A stretch of 64,000 nucleotides of DNA, taken from NCBI GenBank assembly GCA_037349105.1, contig JAYJMM010000027.1:1240001-1304000 (forward strand), read 5' to 3'. A program made the translations under genes and the position numbers. The DNA comes from Limnomonas spitsbergensis. Lineage: Eukaryota; Chlorophyta; Chlorophyceae; Chlamydomonadales. Shown in pieces: positions 20,705 to 29,544 of this stretch. Position 1 is the first letter of the stretch. Each line of letters begins with the position of its first letter. Under the pieces are notes generated by a model. The model did not search any database and was not told where the DNA came from. It was given only the letters and a program-made list of their open reading frames with translations.

Positions 20705-21434
20705 GGGCATGGCGGGGCATGGAGTTTACCATCGCCTTGGTTTTGATTCAGTTGTACCCGGACTCTCTACTTCTCATCAGCGTGTATGGCATGCTAGATA
20801 ATGCATGCCGGGTGCTGCTGGGGGGCGTGATGGGAGCATACATCGACAGGGCCGAAAGATGGCAGGGTGCCCGGAACTGCTACATCCTGCAGAACACATG
20901 CATGGCAGGAGCAGGGCTGGGCATGGCTGTGGTATTGTCAGGCCTAGTGGGCCAACCAGGGGCCCTTGATACGAATGAAAAGGTAGGAGATCCTTGCAGC
21001 ATGGGGCAGGAACTGCTGATGGGGGGCTTACTATGCAATCTGCTCTGCCATGTATTTGGGGGGGGGCGGTGAATCTGCACATGTTCCTTCTACAGCAAAT
21101 ACAAGCGAGTTATAGAAGCTGTAATATCCACAGTTGCTGTCCGGAGTGACTCTCCATGCTGTATCCCCAGGTGCCCTATTGGGCCCTCGTTTCGGCCTCA
21201 TTGTTTTTCAGCTCTCGCAGCACCATTGGCAGCACTGGGGTCATGATTGCAGTGGAGAAGGTGAGCAAGGTTCAAGAGGTGGACGTCACACATGGTGGAG
21301 TATTTCAGTAATCTTCAGGCTTCTTCGACCCCTTTTTTGCCACTGATTTCAGCTGACCCTCTCATACCATCCTCAGAACATGCCCAAGCAGCTGTGTGGT
21401 GGGGATAGCGTGGCGCTCAGCAAGATGAACTCTG
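20705..21434 (+). pseudogene. Ferroportin-like (SLC40A) iron exporter, three exons of a truncated gene
   Basis: Exons 20705-20982, 21171-21260 and 21377-21434 have GT-AG borders and compatible phase. The product matches the N-terminal part of ferroportins: RGMEFTIALVLIQLYPDSLLL, YGMLDNACRVLLGGVMGAYIDR, then STIGSTGVMIAVEK and LCGGDSVALSKMNS, the stretch that normally leads into a conserved RRIDL motif. Ferroportins are multi-pass membrane metal exporters. No exon for the rest of the protein (roughly two thirds) is visible to the right, where the transposase pair begins, and no first exon is seen to the left, where element C lies. I infer a gene disrupted by insertions, although very large introns cannot be excluded. 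Confidence 0.75.
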
Positions 21435-22169
21435 GTGGGTTTACTGCGTGTGGTCACCAGATGTTTTCTGTATGCCTGATTTGAATAGCCAGGCTGGCTT
21501 GGATCAACATCAGTGCCTGCTTGCTTTGTGACATTGTGAACCATATATTTTTCTCTCATGATAAGGTACCTTTTTCTCCAACTTTAGGAACCATTGATGT
21601 GGCAAAGTTTTGATTGATTAGCATAACGAATACTGGCAACCATATCCTCCATACGTCCCCGAAATAGACGAAGACAAACAATTAATGTGGACCCGGAAAA
21701 TTGGGAATGGATGAAGGGTGTATTGTCGAGTGGATTGTGAGAATTCAATTGTCTGAGCAGTGTCGGCATTGGAGCGTGTTGGATTTGGGAAAGCTAGTAC
21801 GCGCTGTTGGTTGTTTGGAGGGCGGGTGTGGATCGCAGCACTGGATAGTTTTCACCTTGGTAATCACACCCGATTGTCAAGAACGTTACACTGGATTGGA
21901 AAGTGTGGTTGTGGTGGCCCGGTGAAGGTGTGGGTTCATGTTGTGGGGGCAGGTGTAAGTGCTGTTACTTTTGCTGTCATGGTTGCATGGCTGCAACGTC
22001 CTTGTTTCGTATGTTAACGTGGCGCTGATATTGCTGCAGATTGTGTAGCGCATGGAGGTCGGTACTGCTAATTATAATGTGAGGTGTCAGCTAGTTGGTG
22101 GATCTGTCTTACTGATGCATACATATAGCATCAGTGTATGCTGCAGTTTATTACATCGGTGGGAAAAAT
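21435..22169. other. Anonymous stretch after the ferroportin-like exons
   Basis: Short open frames exist but none looks like a conserved protein, and no ferroportin continuation was found. Probably intron remnant or the outer part of the neighbouring transposon. Confidence 0.4.
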
Positions 22170-22170
22170 A

Positions 22171-22375
22171 CGTTGCCATCTCGAGGACTTGGTTCAGTCC
22201 ATGTCATGGGCAATATTAATTTTTTGTGGGCACTGTCTGTATTCAGAGAAAGAAACGCAAACCTGGAACCCTAAACCTTGCCATCTTGAGGACTTGGTTC
22301 GGTCCATGTCATGGGCAATATTAAATTTCGCGGGCTCTGTCTGTTTTCAGAGAGAGAAAACGCAAACCTGGCATA
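22171..22375. repeat. Two-copy direct repeat of about 104 bp
   Basis: Copies at about 22171-22269 and 22275-22374 share GAGGACTTGGTTC, CCATGTCATGGGCAATATTA and ACGCAAACCTGG, with roughly ten differences. The repeat lies downstream of the RPA-like gene and may mark the outer zone of the Replitron-like element, because such elements are reported to carry short direct repeats near their ends. Confidence 0.6.
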
Positions 22376-22625
22376 GTTGTAATGTTCTGCAGAAACTGTG
22401 AATGAGCCGTCATGTCCTAGGACAGCAAGCACATGTTTTTGACAGGCATGTGCAAACAGTTCAGTTAAAACATGGACCTTGCTGCCTGGTGGATCAATTT
22501 GGCTCGCTTGCAAGTGCCTTTCTTTTCCTGGGCAACAGCAACTCTGGGTGCCCTTCCAGACTGTGGCCAAATTAAGAACCACCACATCTTGGACTGCACG
22601 TCTGACACAATATTTGTAGTCCTAC

Positions 22626-24475
22626 TTATGTCTTGGCTGTCTAGATCAGAAATCAGATCGTCAGCTGTCTTGCCCGTTAGGCGCAGGTGCGGGCGGCTGT
22701 CAACCTGAAAGCGCAGCGTAGCTCCTGACTCTGATGTCCTGTTGCTGTCCCCAATGGTGATGTAGCTCTTAAAGGATGGAACCATGCTGACATGAGGACC
22801 ACAAGCAGAGCAGGTGTGCCTGCAAGAGGTTGAAGGTTTGCGTGGTATGAGAACAGATACAGTAATTGTTGTGCGTACAACGAGGGTTGTATAGGCATGG
22901 CGAAGTTTCTTTTTGACATTATCTGTCACCTGCCTGGAGCTGACGACTTACTTTCCAGTGACAGCATCGAATTGTGCGAAGTGTCCGAAAGACCCGGTTG
23001 GGCATTTCATGGTGTGTGAATCTCGGGACAGATCCCAGTCCAGCACTTGCGCTTCCATGACAAAGCTGTTTGACTTCAGGCATGCATGATGCGCAGCACT
23101 GAAGGAGCACAGTGGGTACGTTGCAGGCAGAACCAACGATTCGTAGGCAGGTGTTATATCCAGTGCTCCCTTTTCACGTGTACAGAATGCAGTTGCGTCT
23201 TCCATGTTCAAGTGGAACCTGAACATAAGGCATGGAAAAAAAGTGAATTGGGTTCACCTTGGCTGTTGTAGATGCACGCAGAAATGTGTATGAGGAATAT
23301 AGGAAAGGAGATGCACGGTTGTTGTCAGCTTAGTGGCAAGCACGCACCCGCAGAGTGCATCTTCTGTAGCACGCAACACCTTTCTCTCAGCGCTGATGTC
23401 CCAGCTCGCTCTTGCATGGCTGACAAAAGCTGTTGCCTGCACTCCTTCGGGGAGGGGTGTTTTGTTGTACCTGCACAACATGAGGAAAATTTGAATCATC
23501 CTGCCCATAGCTTGCATGAGGCACTAAAATTATGCAGGCGTTAAGTTTCTGAATGTCATGGTTCCTTTTTATTTTGAACTGTCATTACGTAACATGGGGA
23601 AAAGAAGGACTGGTACGTATGATTCTCTACTTCAGCTCACATGAATTGTGCTTACTTCTCGCGGAGTTCCACAACCCGGTTTGCAGGAAAAAACACGTCC
23701 ATCAAATGCACTCCTTGCTGCATTGTCAGGCGATATTGTCCAGTCTCTGTCATGGCTGGCTGCCCTACGAGGTGGCCAACCACCATGTACATGTTGTCCA
23801 CCTTGATGTCACTGAAGGGTGACGTTTTTACCTGCATGTACAAAACACAAAACACCTAATCGACCATTCAAGTTTGCTCCACTGAGGGTGGCTAGGTATG
23901 TAACCGTCCAGTGATTTGGTTTCGTAGTCTGAATCACGACCTTTCTGCAAGCTTACCTTCAGCGGCAGATCGGGCTGGAACAGATCGGGAGCGTCCTCCT
24001 CCGACAGGGTTCGAATCGAGACAGCCTGATTAAAGAAAGTCAGCTGGTGCGTCTTCTCGCTAGTAGTGATCCATCCTGAGCTCTTGGACAAACCCTTAAC
24101 TCCGCCAGAAATAGAGACGGGCACCATAGCACCGATTGGTGACAACAGAGCATCGGACGCTCGCACATGCTGGCCTAGGACTTTGACCTGGACAATGGAG
24201 CGAACACATTTTGATGAAATCACGCAAGCGCAATGTGATCAGCATCTGCGTACGGCAGTCACGCCCAAATGAAAGGTTACAACAACCACATTTACCGTGA
24301 TGGAGCTCCCGTCGGATCCCATGACAAGGATGTCCATGGTGTCTAGTCCTATTGCCGGTGGCTTGGGTTTTGTCTGAGTTACTGGACTGATATGCATGAT
24401 GCAGCCTTCCACGCCGTTGCTTGCGCTCTGTGCAAAGCGCAGTGGCTGAGGAAATCGTTGGAATACTGACGCCAT
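22626..24475 (-). CDS. RPA1-like OB-fold ssDNA-binding protein, at least six exons
   Basis: Exons 24475-24296, 24187-23957, 23831-23656, 23470-23348, 23218-22952 and 22819-22626 join in frame with GT-AG borders, giving at least about 390 aa. The C-terminal exons resemble the zinc-ribbon OB domain of the large RPA subunit: MKCPTGS, a CSACGP pair, FKSYITIGD, a T-L-R-F strand, and LTGKTADDL matching the family's hydrophobic-LG-x-x-A-x-x-L pattern. The N-terminal part contains beta-rich segments (VKVLGQHVRASDALL, DNMYMVVGHLVG) that fit OB folds but are too diverged to be sure. RPA proteins coat single-stranded DNA. Further exons may lie between 22265 and 22600. The fold call rests on pattern only. 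Confidence 0.5.
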
Positions 24476-24752
24476 GTGGGGCAACTTAGTCTATACCAGG
24501 CAAGTGAACAACTGGAATTATGCCAAGCATGGAGGGTCACGCGTTGTTTCGAACAGGCCAAGAACAGACCTACAGCATACGGTAGTAGGGAATATTGTTC
24601 GATTCATCCTACATGCTTGTCCAAGCTAGCAAGCGTCACTAGAATATTCTTCGATGCATCCTAAGTTCGTGTCCAAGCTACCAAGCGTTATTTCAGCTGG
24701 TTGTGCTGAACTTGTAGCTTGCGTTTCCCTAGCCATTCCAGCGAGCAGTGAA
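24476..24752. promoter_or_regulatory. Divergent intergenic region with two 52-bp direct repeats
   Basis: The gap separates the start codons of two head-to-head genes and so should contain both promoters. At 24590-24641 and 24642-24693 there are adjacent 52-bp copies sharing GAATATT, TTCGAT, CATCCTA and GTCCAAGCTA. Adjacent direct repeats beside a Rep-type gene recall the iterons bound by Rep proteins of other replicons; that function is inference. Confidence 0.55.
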
Positions 24753-27437
24753 ATGGACCCAGCACCCCGCCGCAGCACACGCTTGCGCCTACGCTACTCT
24801 TCACGCGTTCGCCAATTGTCGGCGTCTGTTACCCCGACCTCTTCCTTACAGGACAGCGATTACGCTGACAGAGCCACGGACGCTTGTGACACGGGCATCC
24901 GCAAGAGAGGCCATCGTTTACTGGACGCTTCAGAAGGTGATGAACACCTGCTTCAATATTTGCTTCGAGACCAACATTCCATTCGCTGGTTGCTGTGTAC
25001 GCCGCCTCGGGCCTTGTGTACACGCTTTTGTTATACTGATCATCATATGCCCTGCACCTGAATTTAGACTTTCCAGAGGTCGTGCACGTCTCTCATGTCA
25101 GACGAAACAGCAGCGATCCTGACGGCAACAGTTCCTCGTCATCTGAAAGATCACACTCCAAGCAAGATGATGGCGCTTTGGACAAGCAGGACATGCCGGA
25201 TGATATAGGTAAACATTCTTCACTGGCATGTCATGGCATTGGATCACACAACAGGGGCTTTGTTCCAGTTCAACCAGTGTGGCCTGTTATTTTGGATTCA
25301 TTTTGTTACAAGTGCTTTCCTTTCTCACTGGAACAGGATACTCACTGCAGGAAATGAGCGATATGCTGCGCACGCTGAGAGCCTCAGACGATAACTCAGA
25401 CACAGGCATCGCGATCAACTTGTGCCTCTCCAACCTGGAGGTTCTGGATCCAGAGTTGCATGTCCTGGTCAAAAATGTCCTGCAGGACGGCGGTGAGTGT
25501 GACCATGTTGGCTACTATGGGCAGCAGGCACAAACAATTCCGTCTTTTTGTTTACAGCTTAAATGCCCAATACTGTTTTGCATGCTTGAACAGGTGTGTT
25601 GGATGGTGACACTGATGGCCTGGCCAGTATTGCACGCCAGCTTGAAACTCTTATTAAAGGTAACAATCTGTAACCAATCTTTGGCTTCTGTGTGTCCCCA
25701 TCCACCTTCTCTTCAATACGCATGATGTCTCTATTCCGATTTCTTTGTCCACGTTGTTTATGCAAAACACTATGTTGTCTGCACGTTGACGCGGCCTGGT
25801 CTGGGTTGCCATTCCCTTCGCAGACACACGCAGGATTTACAAGAAGCAGCCTGCTGGACGACCGAACAAGCGGCAGCGTCTGGAGCGCTTGGCTGAGCTG
25901 CATGGCGTGGAGGCTGGTGCAACACGTAGTCGCAGGACTGTGCTGCAACAGCTGCTGCAGCTGAGTGTGACCATCATACTGGCTGGATAACACTTACCAG
26001 AAGCTACATTCTTCAAGCTCCGCAACTGGCTGGTAGACAACACCAAGGCTGGTCTTTTTGGTTACGAAATTGGGGGACAGGAGGGCAATGGACACGCACA
26101 GGGCGTCATCAGGTGCGCTACAAAGGATTTGAGTTCATAACCTACTTACATCATCAGAATTCAAGAATGTGTACATCCAGAGACTGTATACACACGCAGG
26201 CTTACACATTTCACACATTCACGCCAATCAGACGATGATCATTCTTCATTCAGTTTGACTGTTTTGTTCATGCTGTAGGATCATGGCCACGAGCATTGCC
26301 AACGTCACCAAATTGCTCAAGGCCTACCTGGACAGCAAGAACACAGGCATTGACGTTGTGTGCAAACGTCTGACCGGCAAAGGCTTACACACCTGGATTG
26401 GCATGATCGGCTACTGCATCAAGGTCACAACTTCATTTCCCAGGTGATGAACTCATTCGTGTTTGTGTGTAGTATATCATGCGAACCTCTGTGTATGTAA
26501 TGTGGCGGTGGAACTGTCTAGTTTAGGATTCGAGTTCATGATGCTTGAACTGCTCTTCCCCCTTTTTATTGGCGCATCAAAAGCCATGACCACCTGACAT
26601 GTGTCATCTGAATGCGTGCGTAGATGTCCAACTATCACACACACCACATGCCCGGAGCTCTAGTCTCACCATCCCGCGTGCTCACCAGCATGATCAAGTC
26701 AACCAAGTACTTCCCATCAGGAACTTGGGCTATGGCAGCCTTTGGCAAAGGCCTACACTTGAAGAAACTGGAGGCCACGTGGAAAGCCATCATCATGCCA
26801 GAGTGAGGACTAGTGTTTCTAGATCTGGGATGTTGTTGAACTCTTATTTGCCTTTTCAGCACTACTCATGTCAGGTGATGACATGACTGTCCACCAAACC
26901 CTCAGCCCACGCCTGCATCTTCCATGATGCGACATGCATTATTACATGATGACGATATGCGAGCAGTCACATGATATTGCATTGTTTCAATACTGTTACA
27001 TTCTGAACAGGATTATGATATGTGCCACATCCAGAGTGCCTTAGGATTGCCGATTGTCGTTAACCTCTGACTGCCATCACACCACTGTCCCACATTCCAT
27101 CAGGAGCATCACAGTCGATGACGTGAACACCATCTTTGTCAACCACAATCCCAATGAGCGCTACTTCAGCAACGTGGCCGAGTACGAGTTTCGAGATGAC
27201 GCGGCCTGGGATACCGGATCACTTGACAACCAGCAGGCACACCAAGCAGCTGCTCGCGCTGATCAGTCTCATCGAGAAGCGCTGGCACCTCTGCTCACGG
27301 TATTTGACGAAAACGGTGAACCTGAAGATGACCCTGAGGTGGAGGCTAACCAGCAACTGCACCGCAATGAGATACGATCTAGCATCTTGTATGACCTGCA
27401 CAATGTGGCAACCATGAGGCCACGCAGCATGTGTTAA
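24753..27437 (+). pseudogene. Replitron-type HUH endonuclease transposase, eight exons, one in-frame stop
   Basis: Exons 24753-24936, 25077-25208, 25337-25492, 25594-25659, 25824-26112, 26279-26423, 26624-26802 and 27104-27437 join with consistent phase over 495 codons. The N-terminal region is Ser- and charge-rich with a basic patch (GRPNKRQRLERL). A Rep core follows: SVTIILAG as motif I, GYEIGG then GNGHAQGVIR as the metal-binding H-x-Q form of the HUH motif, and WIGMIGYCIK with the Y-x-x-K catalytic tyrosine motif. No helicase is seen. The end is acidic (EDDPEVEA). A TAA at 25988-25990, between motif I and the HUH motif, interrupts an otherwise open exon, so this copy is probably inactive, or the base is an error. 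CRESS-type Rep relatives share these motifs, but the many introns favour a eukaryotic transposon. Confidence 0.65.
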
Positions 27438-27590
27438 TGTAGCACTGGTGTAGGAGTCAATTGTTGTCACATGCTATACTGCTATGTTCTGCTATGGGCT
27501 AATTTGGGATGTACAAAGCATCACAAAGACTGGCAGGGGCGCAGTTTTTTTTCCATCTTGATTCTGTCGGCCCAGATTTTATGATCATAC
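27438..27590. other. Short spacer between transposase gene and satellite
   Basis: AT-rich sequence without a gene. It may include the right end of the HUH transposon. Confidence 0.4.
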
Positions 27591-28245
27591 TCCTTGACGA
27601 GTACGTCCATGGTAAACTTTTCTGCCTTAATAGAATTTGATAGGATTGGTCTTGAATGGTGAGGAATTGTGTATGAATTGTAACAGATGGGAAAAGAATT
27701 GCATCTGACTGAAAAATTGCTCACGTTTGGCTTCCCTAGGGAAACTTTCCTTAGGCAGGGACGCTCCATAGGTAAGCAAGTTTACCTTCGAAAATCTACA
27801 GGTCAGTAATTATTTAATTGTTTACTCCTTGACGAGTACGTCCATGGTAAACTTTTCTGCCTTAATAGAATTTGATAGGATTGGTCTTGAATGGTGAGGA
27901 ATTGTGTATGAATTGTAACAGATGGGAAAAGAATTGCATCTGACTGAAAAATTGCTCACGTTTGGCTTCCCTAGGGAAACTTTCCTTAGGCAGGGACGCT
28001 CCATAGGTAAGCAAGTTTACCTTCGAAAATCTACAGGTCAGTAATTATTTAATTGTTTACTCCTTGACGAGTACGTCCATGGTAAACTTTTCTGCCTTAA
28101 TAGAATTTGATAGGATTGGTCTTGAATGGTGAGGAATTGTGTATGAATTGTAACAGATGGGAAAAGAATTGCATCTGACTGAAAAATTGCTCACGTTTGG
28201 CTTCCCTAGGGAAACTTTCCTTAGGCAGGGACGCTCCATAGGTAA
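27591..28245 (+). repeat. 235-bp satellite, left part
   Basis: Units begin at 27591, 27826 and 28061, all reading TCCTTGACGAGTACGTCC, with essentially identical sequence. The third is cut at 28245 by element B; its remainder resumes at 46867. A 60-codon open frame on the minus strand recurs with the unit, but it is a by-product of repetition. Confidence 0.95.
28242..28245. repeat. Left target-site duplication of element B (GTAA)
   Basis: GTAA directly precedes the TGTCACAG start of element B, and GTAA directly follows its GCGACA end at 46867-46870. The intact satellite unit reads CCATAGGTAAGCAAG, so a single GTAA is present in uninserted copies. That shows a true 4-bp duplication. Confidence 0.85.
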
Positions 28246-28875
28246 TGTCACAGTATATTACAGTATACGTGACAGAACCGTTTAGACCGCAGTTAGCGTC
28301 ATCGGTGACTCCGCAGCTTCTCTGCGGAGTCTCCGGATTTGAGCTGAGACCTAGAAACCCGCTTACGCAGGATGAGTTTGACAGGTTCTACCGTACTCTG
28401 TATTGGGCCTGCCGGGTCCCTGTATCCCGGCAATTGCCTTGGCTAGTCACTTCGTCCCTTTCTAAAGGACAGACCTCTATTTGTAACAAGCACCGGCAGT
28501 CTTTTGAGACCAGCAGCTTCCATATAAGTCAGTACCTCAACTCGAGTCAAGACTAGCTCAGCCTCCGCTGAACTAGCTGGAGACAAGTACCCCAGTAAGA
28601 GACACGAGACTCTGCAGAAGAAGAAGTACGCAGCCTCGTCCCGTCCGTCTCTCCGCGTGTTACGCGGTAAGTGCCCTTAACATAGCCCTGCTGGATCGCG
28701 ACCAGACGGCCAGAAGGCCTATGCCCCTAAGTCAATTGCCATATACACAAATAACCAACCAGCCGCTTAACTCGAAGAGCACTCGCAGCCAGTGAATAGT
28801 CACTGAGCCTGCCCGTAGGCGTCCATCACTGCCGTGAGGAAAGAAGTCCGCCACGGACCTGAAGCGCACCTCGCG
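28246..28875 (+). repeat. Terminal segment A1 of element B
   Basis: 630 bp, nearly identical to A2 at 46007-46636. It is followed by internal sequence and not by a B segment, as in element A. It contains one arm of a 24-bp inverted repeat (28448-28471). Confidence 0.9.
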
Positions 28876-28899
28876 TGTCCTTTAGAAAGGGACGAAGTG
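28448..28899. repeat. 24-bp inverted repeat spanning the A1/internal junction
   Basis: The arm at 28448-28471 (CACTTCGTCCC...GGACA) is perfectly complementary to 28876-28899, whose first base is the first internal base after A1. Element A has the same pair (5686-5709 and about 6115-6138) with a mismatch near one end. The conservation and the exact placement at the junction suggest a role in the element's life cycle. Confidence 0.8.
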
Positions 28900-29544
28900 G
28901 ATCTAGCCTGATCAGCCTGATTTGCCAATTCCTGCTAAAGGTGCTTGTGCAGCGAAGTTGGAAATTTGTTTGCATGCAAACGACCTTGGACAGCATTTGA
29001 ACTGCACTTTGCTGTGGTAACCTCCATAGAGAGAAGTGCCAAGTTAAGCCCTGAGAATCACTGAGAGCGGCAACTTAGTGTTGAGTCCAGGAGAGGCTTG
29101 AGGATCTGGCTGTGGATTTATACACCCAGCAGATAATTCCTGTATGACTGCAGATTGAGATCAGGTGGATCCAATCATTCATCATTGACAGAAGTAAACT
29201 TGTGGACAGATCATCCAAGTTTAAAATTTTGTGGTGTACCAAAGGATCCCCGCAGGTGTCAGAGAGGAACTGACACAGCGCAAGAGGATATATCCGCCTG
29301 GAGGCGAGACATCCGCAAGGGACGTGTGCCAGCTAGAGGCAGCCCAGCCAGCAAAGGTGGGAAGGGACTAAAAAGGGCGAAGGAGGATTCCGCCAGATAC
29401 AAATATTAGTGAGCATAAAAGCAGAGGGCAAGGCCTATCGCGCACAATTGCTGTACCTGCCGTCCAGCCTTGACTAGCAGATCCTCACCAGGTTGCAGTA
29501 AGGATAAGGAGCAGAAGCCTAAACGTTAGCAGGTTTTGTAGGGG
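28876..29544 (+). other. Leader of element B
   Basis: Untranslated sequence between A1 and the polyprotein, alignable with the leader of element A (about 4992-5709 on the minus strand). No tRNA primer-binding site could be assigned with confidence. Confidence 0.6.

Larger units (their letters stand above)
22600..27440. mobile_element. Candidate Replitron-like HUH transposon (ends unresolved)
   Basis: A divergent pair of intron-containing genes, an RPA-like protein (minus) and an HUH/Rep transposase (plus), separated by about 280 bp with 52-bp direct repeats. The limits given are those of the genes. The 104-bp repeat at 22171-22375 and the satellite at 27591 may be close to the true ends. Replitrons are eukaryotic DNA transposons with a single-tyrosine HUH nuclease and no helicase, known from green algae. 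Whether the RPA-like gene belongs to the element is inference from orientation and spacing. Confidence 0.5.

Noticed and set aside
27521..28251. Repeated 60-codon open frames in the 235-bp satellite
   Set aside because: The same frame recurs only because the satellite repeats; there is no sign of a protein family.
28245..28556. 104-codon open frame at the start of segment A1 (and its copy in A2)
   Set aside because: It lies in the terminal repeat, has no recognisable domain, and element A's equivalent is not preserved as a protein.
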